The notes under the pieces were generated by a model. It was not told where the DNA came from, did not search any database, and saw only the letters and a program-made list of their open reading frames with translations. This document shows, piece by piece, positions 27,553-37,311 of a stretch of DNA of 64,000 nucleotides. The position numbers and the translations under genes were made by a program. The DNA comes from Rhizobium sp. AQ_MP (GTDB taxonomy: Bacteria > Pseudomonadota > Alphaproteobacteria > Rhizobiales > Rhizobiaceae), in assembly GCF_014237835.1 (NCBI RefSeq), contig NZ_JACJVI010000002.1, positions 434,001-498,000 of the forward strand, read 5' to 3'. Each line of letters begins with the position of its first letter. The stretch's first letter is position 1.

Positions 27553-28764
27553 TCAATTGCGCAAAGCGTCGAGCAGGACACGCGACGGCTGGCCGTCGAC
27601 GGCCATGCCAAGGCGCTGCTGGATGGCGGTGATGGCGGCCTTCGAGCCCGAGCCGAAATTGCCGTCGATCTTGCCGTCATAATAGCCGAGCGCTTGCATG
27701 CGGGTCTGCAGTTCGAACTTTTCCTTGATGTCGAGCGAACCGTTCGGCCGCGGCCAACGCTGCTGCATGCCGCCATAGCCTGCGATCTCGTCGGCAAGCA
27801 GGCCGACGCCGAGTGCATAACTGTCGGCTGCATTGTAGCGCTTGATGACGAAGAAGTTCTTGGTCATCAGGAAACCGGGGCCGTTGGAACCGCCGAGCAT
27901 CTTGAGCTCAGCCCGCTCGCTGCCGTTGCGGAAGCCCTTGCCAGACGGACGGGCAAAGCCGAGCGCCTGCCACTGAGCGAGCGTCTTGGTCTGGCCGGTG
28001 TATTTGTGCCCACCCTTCGGCACGACAATCTCGTAGCCCCAGGTCCGGCCTGTCTGCCAGTCGTTCTTGGCGAGTAGGTTTGCGGCGGTGGCGAGCGCAT
28101 CCGGGATCGAGTGCCAGATGTCCTTGTCGCCATTGCCATCGGCGTCGATCCCGTAGAGCAGATAGCTCGAGGGGATGAACTGGGTGTGGCCCATCGCACC
28201 GGCCCAGGATCCCATCAGGTTCTTGTTGGTGACATCGCCGTTCTGCAGCATCTTCAGAGCCGCAATCAGCTGGGTGCGGGCATATTTGGCGCGCTTCTTG
28301 TCGGCATAGGCAAGCGTCGCCAGAGAGCGCGGCACATTGTGCAGGCGGTCCGGCCGCTCGAGGGCTGCGCCGTAGTTGGACTCCATGGACCAGATCGCGA
28401 GCAGCACATGCTTGTCGACGCCGAAATGGTTCTCGAGCGCTGTCAGCAAACGGCCGTGCTTCGCCAGCATCTCCTGGCCGATCTTGACCGTGTAGGGGTT
28501 TACGCGGCTGTCGAGATAGTCCCAGATCTCGTGCTTGAACTCCGGCTGGTAGGCCGCCTTTTCGAGCACGAACTGATCCGGCTCGCGCACACCATCAAAA
28601 GCCTGGCGATAGGTGCGTTCGGTGATGCCGGCCTTTGCAGCCGTCGGATAGAAATCGCGGATCCACTTCTGGAAACCGGCGTCCGCGAAGGCCTCCATTG
28701 GGATGAGCGCCGTCGACAGCGTCAGGGCAATGGCGCCGAGCAGGCTGGGGCGGTGTCTTTTCAT
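27553..28764 (-). CDS. Lytic murein transglycosylase, MltB family (403 aa)
   Basis: A periplasmic enzyme that cleaves peptidoglycan to 1,6-anhydro products. A signal peptide ends near AFADA (residue 29). The SLT/MltB catalytic domain has Glu128 in AIWSMESNYGAA, the GAMGHTQFIPSSYLLYGID block and DIWHSIPDALATAANLL. The last 65 residues form a peptidoglycan-binding domain (ELQTRMQALGYYDGKIDGNFGSGSKAAITAIQQ). The ATG at 28764 is preferred over 28770 because GGGAG is then correctly spaced. No lipobox is seen, so it is soluble in the periplasm, unlike E. coli MltB. Confidence 0.93.
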   Translation of the reverse strand: MKRHRPSLLGAIALTLSTALIPMEAFADAGFQKWIRDFYPTAAKAGITERTYRQAFDGVREPDQFVLEKAAYQPEFKHEIWDYLDSRVNPYTVKIGQEMLAKHGRLLTALENHFGVDKHVLLAIWSMESNYGAALERPDRLHNVPRSLATLAYADKKRAKYARTQLIAALKMLQNGDVTNKNLMGSWAGAMGHTQFIPSSYLLYGIDADGNGDKDIWHSIPDALATAANLLAKNDWQTGRTWGYEIVVPKGGHKYTGQTKTLAQWQALGFARPSGKGFRNGSERAELKMLGGSNGPGFLMTKNFFVIKRYNAADSYALGVGLLADEIAGYGGMQQRWPRPNGSLDIKEKFELQTRMQALGYYDGKIDGNFGSGSKAAITAIQQRLGMAVDGQPSRVLLDALRN

Positions 28765-28959
28765 GGGCATCTCCCGTGCATTCTCGAGTTGGCAGCCGGA
28801 ACAAGGCTGTTCACCACAGGTTAATGCTGTTCAGTCAACAAACCCTTTACCACGTTGTCCCGACCACACTTAGTCTTTGCCATTTTGAAGCAATTGTATG
28901 TTACTGGCCGTGACCGCGTTATGATGGCGTAAATCGATTAGATCCTCGAGGAGGAATGA

Positions 28960-29847
28960 GTGGTTCAGACTAAGAAGCTTCGTAAGGCCGTATTCCCCGT
29001 TGCCGGTCTCGGCACACGCTTTCTGCCGGCGACAAAGGCAGTCCCGAAGGAAATGCTGACCGTCGTCGACAAACCGGTCATTCAATATGTGGTCGATGAG
29101 GCCATTGAGGCTGGCATCGAGCATTTCGTCTTCGTCACCGGTCGCGGCAAGGCCGTCATCGAGGATTATTTCGACATCCAGTTCGAACTCGAACAGACGC
29201 TGAAGGCGCGCAACAAGAACGCCGAACTGTCGCTGCTCGATTCGCTCCAGCCGACCGCAGGCCAGACCAGCTTCACGCGCCAACAGGAGCCGCTGGGTCT
29301 GGGACACGCCGTCTGGTGCGCCCGTGACATCGTGGGGCACGAACCCTTCGCCCTTCTTCTGCCTGACATGATTATGCGCGGAGAGAAGGCCTGCCTCAAG
29401 GGCATGGTCGAACTTTATGAGAAGGCCGGCGGCAATATCGTGGCGGTCGAGGAATGCGCGCCCGAACAGGCCCACAAATACGGCATCGTCGGCGTCGGCG
29501 ACACGCTCGAAGGTGGGTTCAAGATCACCCAGATGGTGGAGAAGCCGGCCAAGGGCACTGCCCCGTCCAACTTCTTCATCAATGGTCGCTACATCCTGCA
29601 GCCCGAGATCTTCCAGATCCTCGAAACCCAGGAGCGTGGTGCGGGCAACGAGATCCAACTGACCGATGGCATGCTGAAGCTTGCCAAGGCCCAGGACTTT
29701 GCCGCTTACCACTTCAAGGGCCAAACCTTCGACTGCGGTGCAAAGGACGGCTTCATTCTCGCCAACGTAGCCTTCGCCATCGAGCGTGCGGATATTCGTC
29801 CGGCGATCGAGGATCAGCTGAAGGCGCTGCTCGCCGCGCTGAAGTGA
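28960..29847 (+). CDS. galU: UTP-glucose-1-phosphate uridylyltransferase (295 aa)
   Basis: Makes UDP-glucose for exopolysaccharide, LPS and cyclic glucan (called exoN in some rhizobia). The nucleotidyltransferase signature [24 protein letters not shown] is at residues 7-30, followed by the UTP/sugar-site blocks [46 protein letters not shown] and the C-terminal [14 protein letters not shown]. The GTG start is used because CTCGAGGAGGAAT precedes it and the motif position is then normal; the nearby ATG is out of frame. It is convergent with the outer-membrane barrel gene. Confidence 0.96.
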   Translation: MVQTKKLRKAVFPVAGLGTRFLPATKAVPKEMLTVVDKPVIQYVVDEAIEAGIEHFVFVTGRGKAVIEDYFDIQFELEQTLKARNKNAELSLLDSLQPTAGQTSFTRQQEPLGLGHAVWCARDIVGHEPFALLLPDMIMRGEKACLKGMVELYEKAGGNIVAVEECAPEQAHKYGIVGVGDTLEGGFKITQMVEKPAKGTAPSNFFINGRYILQPEIFQILETQERGAGNEIQLTDGMLKLAKAQDFAAYHFKGQTFDCGAKDGFILANVAFAIERADIRPAIEDQLKALLAALK

Positions 29848-29872
29848 AGTTTGAAATCGCTGACCGTCAGGC

Positions 29873-31408
29873 TCAACGCTTGGCGGTCAGTCCGACCAGG
29901 GCCGTTACCGTGCTGTTGTGACTGCCGGTCTCGAAATTCGTCCGCTCGTAGGTCAGATCTGCCGTCGCATCGAGATAGCGGTTGACCTTCCAGGTCAGGC
30001 CTGCACCAGCCAGATAGGCCGTCGTATCGCTCGCGCTGGAAGTGCCGTCATAACGGGTGAAAGTCGTCCCGCCGGTCAGGCGTGCCACGAGATTGGTGCG
30101 CAGGTCGTTGGAGAGGTTGGCGGTCAGTCGATGGATCGTGGCGCCATTCACGCCGGCTGTCGTGGATGGATCGATGCTGGTGTCGAGCGCGAGATCGATT
30201 GTGGTGCCTTCCCGCGGGGACCACAGGATATTTCCGTCCACCGTCAAGGCGGACAGTTTGGCGAGACGCCCATCCTCGAATGTCTGCTGTTCATGGCCAA
30301 TGGCGATTTCGCCGCGTAGCTTTTCGCCCAGATCGACGGCAACGCCGGTCTTGACGCCGTAAAGGTCTGCGGAGCGACGATAGCCCGACGAATCCGCTTC
30401 CTCGTCATAGTCGATCCGTCCGATCGTGCCGTCGATGAAAGGGGTAAGGGCCGGCGACAGCTCGTAGCCCAGGCGAGCACTCAGGCTGTAGCGGTTCCGA
30501 TCCCGGTCGCTGCGCTGGAGGATGCTGCCGTTGGAAAGGGTGGCATTCGAGTATTGGAAGCGCGTTACATCGCCCGCGATCGAACCCCGGATCACGCCGA
30601 AGTCGCGTTCAACGGACAGTCCGCCTCCAAACTGGTTGACGCCGGACTGGACCCTTGCTCCGGACACGGCGTTGGGATCGTCGTTGTCCTCGCGGCTGAA
30701 GCTATAGGATCCCGAAAGCGTGGCAATCGTGTCTTCGGCCAAGTCGAGGCGCAGGCGTGCATCGATGTTGGCGCGAGGCTTGTCGCTCTCCGTCCCGGAA
30801 AGCGTTTCCTGCCAGGCCCCTTCTGCGCCGACATTCAGTTCATGCCTCGACCAATCGGAGGTCAGGGTACCCTTCAGCCCGGTTTCGGAGAAAGTCCTGT
30901 CTGTATTTGCGTTGCCCGTCTTTCGCCGTTCGGTCCCGAGCTTCTGGCTGATCGAGGGGCGAAGGACGAGGGTGCCGAGACGGATGCCGGTGCCGTCTTC
31001 AGCTTGTAGCGCATCGCGACGGATTCGAGCGGCAGTCACATCGTCGAGCCGGGTTTCGCGCATGTTCTGGCGGCCGAGGCTTTCATCCAGCGGCAGAGCA
31101 TCACGGTCGGCAGCGGGGCCGAAGGTGACGGGGTTCTGATCGACCGTTGCAGTCGTGGTCGGATCCGGCGACGCGCTCTGGGCGACTGTGGGCAGTTCCG
31201 CGGACCGTGTTGCAATACCTTCGGGCCCAATGCCCGTGGCCGGTCTGCCGCTTGTGGCTGCGTTTGCAGAGGATTGGGTCGCGGGGCGAGCCTGTTGGGC
31301 AGCGAGCAGCGTCGGATGGACGAGAGCCGACAGGGCCAGCGCGCCTGCGAGCGAATGCAGGACCAGGCGGTCTGCGCCGCGCACCTCTCGATTTTCCATT
31401 GAATTCAT
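29873..31408 (-). CDS. Outer-membrane beta-barrel protein (511 aa)
   Basis: A cleavable signal (LHSLAGALALSALVHPTLLAAQQA, unusually preceded by about 20 polar residues) is followed by a low-complexity Ala/Ser/Thr-rich segment to about residue 110. After that come alternating amphipathic strands typical of a beta-barrel (for example LGTLVLRPSISQKLGTERR and SLSARLGYELSPALTPFIDG), ending LTYERTNFETGSHNSTVTALVGLTAKR. It fits the outer-membrane beta-barrel (OMP_b-brl) group seen in rhizobia; no transport or enzymatic role can be assigned. The start is taken at 31408, with 31399 as the alternative. It is divergent from kdsD and convergent with galU. Confidence 0.78.
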   Translation of the reverse strand: MNSMENREVRGADRLVLHSLAGALALSALVHPTLLAAQQARPATQSSANAATSGRPATGIGPEGIATRSAELPTVAQSASPDPTTTATVDQNPVTFGPAADRDALPLDESLGRQNMRETRLDDVTAARIRRDALQAEDGTGIRLGTLVLRPSISQKLGTERRKTGNANTDRTFSETGLKGTLTSDWSRHELNVGAEGAWQETLSGTESDKPRANIDARLRLDLAEDTIATLSGSYSFSREDNDDPNAVSGARVQSGVNQFGGGLSVERDFGVIRGSIAGDVTRFQYSNATLSNGSILQRSDRDRNRYSLSARLGYELSPALTPFIDGTIGRIDYDEEADSSGYRRSADLYGVKTGVAVDLGEKLRGEIAIGHEQQTFEDGRLAKLSALTVDGNILWSPREGTTIDLALDTSIDPSTTAGVNGATIHRLTANLSNDLRTNLVARLTGGTTFTRYDGTSSASDTTAYLAGAGLTWKVNRYLDATADLTYERTNFETGSHNSTVTALVGLTAKR

Positions 31409-31563
31409 GCTTGCGCCCGGCAATCTCTAATGCTTACCCAAACGTAAAGCCTGATGGTTAATGTTTGGTTTAGTCTAGGACAGGCCTTGCTCCGCCGTTA
31501 TCGCGCCTGCGGATGGCGCCGGACGAGAATTTACAGCGACGGCCAAACGCAGTATGGGACGGC

Positions 31564-32559
31564 ATGATCAAGCGCGCAGTCAATCTCGTCGAAGCCAGTG
31601 CGACCGAATCCGCTCTCCGGGTCATCTCGACCGAGCGGGAAGGATTGCGTGTTCTGGAGGAGGCGCTGGCCGGAGCCCTCGCGGCCCCATTCTGTCAAGC
31701 CGTCAAGACGATCGGAGAGATCGGTGGTCGGGTCATCGTAACGGGTGTCGGCAAGAGCGGGCATATCGGTTCGAAGATCGCCGCGACTTTCGCCTCAACC
31801 GGGACGCCTGCCTTCTTCGTCCATCCGTCCGAGGCCAATCACGGCGATCTCGGCATGATCGCTCAGGATGATGCCATCCTTGCCATATCCTGGGGCGGGG
31901 AAACGACGGAACTTCAGGGCATACTTGCCTTTTCCCGCCGGTTCTCGATCCCGCTGATCGCGGTCACTGCCGGCGAGAACTCCACGCTGGCGCGCAATGC
32001 CGATGTGGTTCTGCTGATGCCGAAGGTGCAGGAGGCCTGCCCGCACGGGCTCGCCCCCACCACGTCCGCCGTGCTGCAGCTTGCCATCGGCGATGCGATT
32101 GCGATTGCGCTTCTCGAGGCGCGCGGCTTTTCTCCGTCCGACTTCCGTACCTTCCATCCAGGCGGAAAGCTCGGGGCGTCGCTGACGCATGTGCGCGACA
32201 TCATGCATACGGGCGAACGCGTGCCGCTGGTGCCGCTTGGCACGTCGATGCCTGAGGCTGTGAAAACGCTTTCGCACAAACGCTTCGGTTGTGTCGGCGT
32301 CGTCGACGAGCTTGGCAAGCTTTGCGGTATCGTGACCGAGGGCGACATGGCCCGCAATCTGGCGCGTGATCTCTCGGTTCTGGCGGTCGATGATGTGATG
32401 ACCCGCAATCCGAAGGTCATCCAAGGGGATGCGCTGGCTACGACCGCCGCGGCGATGATCAACAAACATGGCATCGGTGCGCTGATCGTCGTCGATGATG
32501 ACAATAGCCCAGTCGGCCTCATTCATTTCCACGATCTGCTCAGGATCGGGGTTGCCTGA
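31564..32559 (+). CDS. kdsD: Arabinose-5-phosphate isomerase, KdsD/KpsF type (331 aa)
   Basis: Converts ribulose-5-phosphate to arabinose-5-phosphate, the first step of Kdo synthesis for LPS. A SIS domain (VIVTGVGKSGHIGSKIAATFASTGTPAFFVHPSEANHGDLGMI, about residues 60-105; SWGGETTEL) is followed by two CBS domains from about residue 205 (VRDIMHTGERVPLV and VDDVMTRNPKVIQGD). The frame is open to an ATG at 31513, but the ATG at 31564 (MIKRAVNLVEAS) gives the usual N terminus. Length matches the family. Confidence 0.92.
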   Translation: MIKRAVNLVEASATESALRVISTEREGLRVLEEALAGALAAPFCQAVKTIGEIGGRVIVTGVGKSGHIGSKIAATFASTGTPAFFVHPSEANHGDLGMIAQDDAILAISWGGETTELQGILAFSRRFSIPLIAVTAGENSTLARNADVVLLMPKVQEACPHGLAPTTSAVLQLAIGDAIAIALLEARGFSPSDFRTFHPGGKLGASLTHVRDIMHTGERVPLVPLGTSMPEAVKTLSHKRFGCVGVVDELGKLCGIVTEGDMARNLARDLSVLAVDDVMTRNPKVIQGDALATTAAAMINKHGIGALIVVDDDNSPVGLIHFHDLLRIGVA

Positions 32560-32568
32560 GCAGCTGTT

Positions 32569-33027
32569 TCAGGCCTCTTCAACCTGAAGGTCTCGACCGT
32601 TGCTCGACGCCACGCGCACCCGTGCTCCGGCGGGAAGGTCGGGGCCACTCACCACCCAGAAGGTATCGTCTAGCCGAATGCGGCCTCGGCCCTCGCGGAT
32701 CGGTTCCGCGAGGACAGCCGTGCGGCCGACAAGGCTTGCGCCGCGTTGGTTGAGGAGCGGTTCGTCGCTTGCCGCTTCGAGGCTTGAGAAGAAGCGGCGA
32801 CCGATCAGCGTAAAGATGATGGCACTTGCGGCGAAGACCAGAGACTGCACCTGCCAGGTCCAGAAACCGGCCTCCCATAGGAGCAGCGACAGGGCGCCGG
32901 TCAGTATTGCGCCCAAACCGATCCACACCAGGAACACGCCCGGCATCACCAGTTCGGCGGCCAGCAAGAGCATGCCAAGCACCCACCAGCTCCAGGGGCC
33001 GAGTTCGCCGATGATGCGTGCCAGCAT
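32569..33027 (-). CDS. NfeD family membrane protein (152 aa)
   Basis: A short NfeD protein: two or three membrane segments in residues 10-75 (WWVLGMLLLAAELVMPGVFLVWIGLGAILTGALSLLL) and a C-terminal OB-fold (LVGRTAVLAEPIREGRGRIRLDDTFWVVSG). NfeD proteins pair with SPFH/stomatin proteins in membrane-domain quality control, and the SPFH gene lies directly upstream. The GTG of a possible earlier start (33036) overlaps the SPFH stop; I prefer the ATG at 33027 preceded by GGTGAG. Confidence 0.9.
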   Translation of the reverse strand: MLARIIGELGPWSWWVLGMLLLAAELVMPGVFLVWIGLGAILTGALSLLLWEAGFWTWQVQSLVFAASAIIFTLIGRRFFSSLEAASDEPLLNQRGASLVGRTAVLAEPIREGRGRIRLDDTFWVVSGPDLPAGARVRVASSNGRDLQVEEA

Positions 33028-33032
33028 GACCG

Positions 33033-34040
33033 TCACTCACCGTTCGGATTGAACGAGGAAATCGGTGGCGTGGTACGCGGTGCCGGTGCTGGCGCCGTCC
33101 GGGATGGTGCCGGGCGCTTCTCCTCGCCGAAGACCTCGCGGGCGATCGCACCGATCCCGCCGAGCGAGCCGATCAGAGACGTCGCCTCCATCGGCATCAG
33201 CACGACCTTGGAATTGCTTGCGGTGCCGATGGAGGCCATGGCTTCCGTGTATTTCTGGGCCACGAAGTAGTTGATGGCGTTCACGTCACCGGCGGCGATC
33301 GCCTCGGAAACCAGTCGCGTCGCCTTGGCTTCCGCTTCCGCCAGTCGTTCGCGGGCTTCTGCCTCACGATAGGCGGCCTCGCGCTGGCCTTCGGCCTGCA
33401 GGATGGCAGCCTGCTTGGCCCCTTCGGCTTTCAAGATCTGGGCGTTGCGCAGGCCTTCGGCCTCCAGGACCTGGGCGCGCTTCTCGCGCTCCGCCTTCAT
33501 CTGGCGGCCCATGGCGTCGACCAGATCTGCCGGCGGCTGGATGTCCTTGATTTCAACGCGCGTCACCTTGATACCCCAGGGGCGCACGGCTTCGTCGACG
33601 ACGCGCAGCAAGCGATCGTTGATCACCTCGCGATTGGAGAGGAGCTCGTCCAGATCCATTGAACCCATGACCGAGCGGATGTTGGTCATGGTCAGGTTGA
33701 GAATGGCGTTTTCCAGGTTCGAGACCTGGTAGGCGGCTTCGGCGGCATTCAGGACCTGGTAGAAGGCGACGGCATCGGCGGAAACCGAGGCATTGTCCTT
33801 GGTGATGACCTCCTGGGTCGGCACGTCGAGCACCTGCTCCATCACGTTCATCTTGGCGCCGATGCGCTCGAAGAAGGGGATGATGAGGTTGAGGCCCGGC
33901 TCCAGTGTTCGAGTGTATCGCCCAAAGCGCTCGATCGTATAGCGGAAGCCTTGGGGAACAGTCTTGATGCCGGCGAAAAGGACCAGGATGACCAGGACCA
34001 CAAGGGCGATGACGACGATGTCCGGACCGGTAATGGGCAT
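33033..34040 (-). CDS. SPFH/Band 7 domain protein, QmcA/stomatin type (335 aa)
   Basis: An N-terminal membrane anchor ([18 protein letters not shown]) is followed by the SPFH domain ([34 protein letters not shown], then [25 protein letters not shown]). A long Ala/Glu-rich coiled coil (about residues 180-260) and a Pro-rich tail complete it. Such proteins oligomerise into membrane microdomain scaffolds and often modulate FtsH-type proteases. The ATG at 34040 has GGAGGAATTC before it. The NfeD partner follows with overlapping or near-overlapping start, so the pair is an operon. Confidence 0.94.
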   Translation of the reverse strand: MPITGPDIVVIALVVLVILVLFAGIKTVPQGFRYTIERFGRYTRTLEPGLNLIIPFFERIGAKMNVMEQVLDVPTQEVITKDNASVSADAVAFYQVLNAAEAAYQVSNLENAILNLTMTNIRSVMGSMDLDELLSNREVINDRLLRVVDEAVRPWGIKVTRVEIKDIQPPADLVDAMGRQMKAEREKRAQVLEAEGLRNAQILKAEGAKQAAILQAEGQREAAYREAEARERLAEAEAKATRLVSEAIAAGDVNAINYFVAQKYTEAMASIGTASNSKVVLMPMEATSLIGSLGGIGAIAREVFGEEKRPAPSRTAPAPAPRTTPPISSFNPNGE

Positions 34041-34170
34041 GAATTCCTCCAGCATTGGCGCGCACCTTGATCGCGCCCCCGTGATCTAACATCGGGGGCG
34101 GACGGGCCAAATGCAAGGGTCGGGGGTCACAGCCGGCCAAGGGGCAGGCAGGCGATTGCTTCTTCCACTT

Positions 34171-34204
34171 AAAAAAAGGGGCGGCGGGATTGCTCCCGCC
34201 GCCC
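34171..34204 (-). terminator. Rho-independent terminator after the chemoreceptor gene
   Basis: Minus strand GGGCGGCGGGA-GCAA-TCCCGCCGCCC then C and seven T: a perfect 11-bp stem, 28 bases past the chemoreceptor stop. Confidence 0.93.
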
Positions 34205-34231
34205 GCTGGTCCATGAGACCGGCTTCGTACG

Positions 34232-36199
34232 TCAGAACTCTTCCCAGTTGTCCTGGGCGACGGCGGCATTGCCATGGCTGCGCGGGGCCGGAGCTGCAGG
34301 CCGCGCAGGTGCCGGAGCGCGGGCTGCCGGCGCGGCGGCGCGGTGCTGCTGTCCTGCAGGCTGCGCCATCGTGCGGGCGGTTTCGCGCAGGGCCGATGCC
34401 TGCGTCTGCTGCACACCGTCGATGGTAAAGTGCGAGATCAGTTCGCGGAGCTTGGCTGCTTCCGAAGCAAGTGCTGCGGAGGCGGCATTTGATTCCTCGA
34501 CCATGGCGGCGTTCTGCTGGGTTGTCTGGTCCATCGCGTTGACGGCGTGGTTGACTTCCGAAAGACCGGTTGCCTGCTCCTTGGCCGAGATGGCGATCGC
34601 ATCCATATGCGTGTTCATCTCGGTGATGAAGCCACCGATCGTACGCAGGGCTTCACCCGTCTTGCGCACGAGATCCACACCACCCGCGACTTCCGTGGAG
34701 GAGTTCTGGATGAGGGCCTTGATTTCCTTGGCTGCATTCGCGGAGCGCTGGGCGAGTTCGCGAACTTCCTGAGCGACTACGGCGAAGCCCTTGCCGGCTT
34801 CACCGGCACGTGCGGCTTCAACGCCGGCATTCAGCGCCAGCAGGTTGGTCTGGAAGGCGATTTCGTCGATCACACCGATGATGTTGGAGATCTGCTGCGA
34901 CGAACCCTCGATGCGGCGCATGGCATCTTCCGCCCGAGCGACGACTTCCGAGGACTGATTGGCCGAGGTGTTGGCATGCGCCGCGACGCCACGGGCTTCT
35001 TCGGTGCGCTTGGTCGAGTTGACGACGTTTGCGGTGATTTCCTCGACGGCTGCTGCCGTCTGTTCGAGGGCGGCAGCCTGCTGCTCGGTGCGCTTCGACA
35101 GATGGTCGGTGCCCGACGCGATCTCGCGGGTGCCGGTTTCCATCGTGGCGACGCTGTTGGTGATTGACGCCATCGTCTGGTTCAACTGGCGGACCGACTG
35201 GTTGAAATCGTGGCGCAGGGCTTCGAAGTCCGGCGCGAAGGCCTCATTGATCTGGAAGGCCAGATCGCCGGCTGCGAGGCGCTTCAGGCCGGCTGCAAGG
35301 CCGGATGTGGCGATCCGCAGGCGTTCCGCCGCATCGGCTTCCGCGCGCTGCTGGGTGGCGATGCGCTCGGCTTCGGCGCGCTGGCGGTTGGCCTCTGCTT
35401 CGGCTTCGAGGCGCTTGTTGGCGATCGCAGCTTCGCGGAAGATCTGCATGGCGGCCGCCATGCGGCCGATCTCATCCTTGCCGCCCTGATCGATGCTGAT
35501 GTCGAGGTCGCCATTGGCGAGGCGCGTCGTGCCATCGGCAAGCTTGCCGAGCGGACGGGAGACGAGCTGGAAGTTCAAGAAGCCGAGAAGGACGGCTGCG
35601 GCGGCCACGACGATCGAGGCGATCAGGCTGACATTCTCGACCAAAGCCAGAGCCTGGCTCTGATTTTCCGTCGCTGCAGCAGCGCGGGTGGTCATTGCTG
35701 CCTTCACTTCGCCAAGCTTGTCCTGAAACGCCTGAGCGAGCGCTTCGCCTTCGCCGGTGACTTCGATTGCGCGTGCGAGTTCCACGGTGACCGGATCGCG
35801 CATCAGGAGAATCTGGCGGTCAACGAAGTTGGTCTTCCAGCTGTCGAGAGAGACGAATGCTTCCTTAAGGCGCGGCAATTCTGCCGGGGCAGCGTCCGAA
35901 AACAGTTTCTCCAGAGCGACCTTGTCTTTGGTCATTTCGGCAACGACTTCCTGAGAGGCGGCCGCATAGTCACGGTTGCCGGTCAGAAGGAATGTCTTTA
36001 GCTGAAGGTTGGCAAGGGAGAGGTCCGAGCCGAATTCCTCGACTGCGGTCACTACTTCGTTGACTGTCGTCGTTTCCGCGACCTGGTCGCGTGCGACGAT
36101 GGCACGGCTGTGGATGAAGGTGGAGGCCGCAATGGCGATAGCGGCCAATATCCCGAAAGCGATAAAGCCTTTTGCGCTCACGGATAAGTTCTTGAGCAT
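34232..36199 (-). CDS. Methyl-accepting chemotaxis protein with C-terminal NWEEF tether (655 aa)
   Basis: A transmembrane chemoreceptor: TM1 at about residues 10-28, a periplasmic helical bundle to about 190 (4HB/CHASE3-like), TM2 ([20 protein letters not shown]), HAMP ([19 protein letters not shown]) with a second HAMP-like helix set, and the signalling domain with the hairpin tip [21 protein letters not shown]. The Ala/Pro-rich linker ends in the pentapeptide NWEEF, matching the NWETF-type tether that recruits CheR and CheB. The ATG at 36199 starts [15 protein letters not shown]. It follows a periplasmic Cache-like gene by 84 bases, so the two are probably co-transcribed. Ligand unknown. 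Confidence 0.95.
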   Translation of the reverse strand: MLKNLSVSAKGFIAFGILAAIAIAASTFIHSRAIVARDQVAETTTVNEVVTAVEEFGSDLSLANLQLKTFLLTGNRDYAAASQEVVAEMTKDKVALEKLFSDAAPAELPRLKEAFVSLDSWKTNFVDRQILLMRDPVTVELARAIEVTGEGEALAQAFQDKLGEVKAAMTTRAAAATENQSQALALVENVSLIASIVVAAAAVLLGFLNFQLVSRPLGKLADGTTRLANGDLDISIDQGGKDEIGRMAAAMQIFREAAIANKRLEAEAEANRQRAEAERIATQQRAEADAAERLRIATSGLAAGLKRLAAGDLAFQINEAFAPDFEALRHDFNQSVRQLNQTMASITNSVATMETGTREIASGTDHLSKRTEQQAAALEQTAAAVEEITANVVNSTKRTEEARGVAAHANTSANQSSEVVARAEDAMRRIEGSSQQISNIIGVIDEIAFQTNLLALNAGVEAARAGEAGKGFAVVAQEVRELAQRSANAAKEIKALIQNSSTEVAGGVDLVRKTGEALRTIGGFITEMNTHMDAIAISAKEQATGLSEVNHAVNAMDQTTQQNAAMVEESNAASAALASEAAKLRELISHFTIDGVQQTQASALRETARTMAQPAGQQHRAAAPAARAPAPARPAAPAPRSHGNAAVAQDNWEEF

Positions 36200-36283
36200 G
36201 ACGCTGGTCCAGTCTCGATCTGAGAGGGGAAAATCTACATGTTTGGAGACACGGGCGCGCTCATGCACCCGTGGCTAGACCGT

Positions 36284-36892
36284 TCAGGACGCGGCCAGCA
36301 GGCGTCTTTCAAGTTCGGTGAGATTCAGCTCGACAGTGACGGCGCCAATCTTCTTCTTCGAGGCATCCAGGAGCGTGAAGCTCACCTGGTTGCGCCAGAT
36401 CTTGGCTTCGTCATCCCATTCCGGCGCGTCAACGAACATGGCATCGTCTGCGACATCGAAGGTCTTCTGGAACTTGTCTTCATCGCCCTGCCAGAAATCG
36501 CTCGTGACCGAGCTCTGGCCGACATTCAGACCATTCTGGTCCATCACGAAGATCTCGGCATAGAGACCGAGCGACTTACCCTGGATACGAGCGAGATAAA
36601 CCGAGAGGGGGTTGGAGAGGGTTGCCGCGATCAATGGCTTGTCTGCCGCCTCGCGCTCCGCCTTCCACTGGTTGTCGAGTTCGTCGATCTTGTCCTGGGT
36701 CAACTCCATCAGGCGCTTGTTCTGCGCCTCGACGGAAACCGTGACAATCTCGGCATTGATAAAGCTGCGCATTTCTTCGATGAGCGCCGGCGAGATCAGC
36801 TTGTTCACGTCGGGTTGCGGCGTTTCGGCCTGGGCCGGGACAAGTGACATCGCCAAGAAGGCCGATGCCAGGGTCATTCTGTAACGATACAT
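36284..36892 (-). CDS. Secreted Cache/PDC-like protein upstream of the chemoreceptor (202 aa)
   Basis: A signal peptide (MYRYRMTLASAFLAMSLVPAQAE) precedes a helix (LISPALIEEMRSFINAEIVTVSVEAQN) and a domain whose strand pattern resembles a single Cache/PDC sensor: LYAEIFVMDQNGLNVGQSSVTSDFWQGDEDKFQKTF, then WRNQVSFTLLDASKKKIGAVTVELNLTEL. In ordinary receptors this module sits between two membrane helices; here it is a free periplasmic protein. It may bind a ligand and dock on the adjacent chemoreceptor, but that is inference. The ATG at 36892 follows GAAGGAGAACTGAC. Confidence 0.8.
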   Translation of the reverse strand: MYRYRMTLASAFLAMSLVPAQAETPQPDVNKLISPALIEEMRSFINAEIVTVSVEAQNKRLMELTQDKIDELDNQWKAEREAADKPLIAATLSNPLSVYLARIQGKSLGLYAEIFVMDQNGLNVGQSSVTSDFWQGDEDKFQKTFDVADDAMFVDAPEWDDEAKIWRNQVSFTLLDASKKKIGAVTVELNLTELERRLLAAS

Positions 36893-37250
36893 GTCAGTTC
36901 TCCTTCAATGCCCCTAATTCTAGGGATCATTATTAAATGGAGCGTTAATATAAGAAATCGCTCCCCTAAAATTATATTTAAATCCAATAATTTAGACCGA
37001 GATATCGAGAAACCTCTATCTTTGCCGAGGCACCCATCGGTTGTTTTGCCGAACATTCCGGTTGCGGATTGAATCGCGATAAAGTGATGAAAAGAATATG
37101 CAAACATCACTTGCGTCGACCCTTTACATTCGCTGCTTCTTAAATCCCGTGGATGCCGGTTGGAACGTTTGGGTTGCGTACATTCACATGTCCGAAAATG
37201 AGACGCCGGACACCCAGCTGATAAGTTGCTGAAAAGGGATGAGTGGGCAG
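36893..37250 (-). promoter_or_regulatory. AT-rich leader and promoter region of the Cache/chemoreceptor operon
   Basis: About 360 bases without a convincing gene. The part near 36940-37000 is the most AT-rich stretch of the window and contains a consensus TATAAT on the minus strand (36976-36971) without a good -35 box. CCCTA-GAAT-TAGGG (around 36925-36911) forms a small hairpin just before the ribosome site. The remainder up to the hemH terminator at 37251 shows nothing recognisable. Confidence 0.4.
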
Positions 37251-37280
37251 AACAAAAACGGCCGCCTTTCGGCGACCGTT
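37251..37280 (-). terminator. Rho-independent terminator after hemH
   Basis: Minus strand AACGGTCGCC-GAAA-GGCGGCCGTT followed by TTTGTT, 32 bases beyond the hemH stop. Confidence 0.82.
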
Positions 37281-37311
37281 GGATCCTGACGTTTTTTGGG
37301 CTGGGCCGGTG

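Noticed and set aside
29860..29890. CTGACCG/CGGTCAG inverted repeat between galU and the barrel gene
   Set aside because: It has a 17-base loop, no T-tract in either direction and overlaps coding sequence, so I do not call it a terminator.
36874..37110. 78-codon minus-strand frame in the AT-rich leader
   Set aside because: It overlaps the Cache-like gene start, has no ribosome site and covers the TATAAT region.
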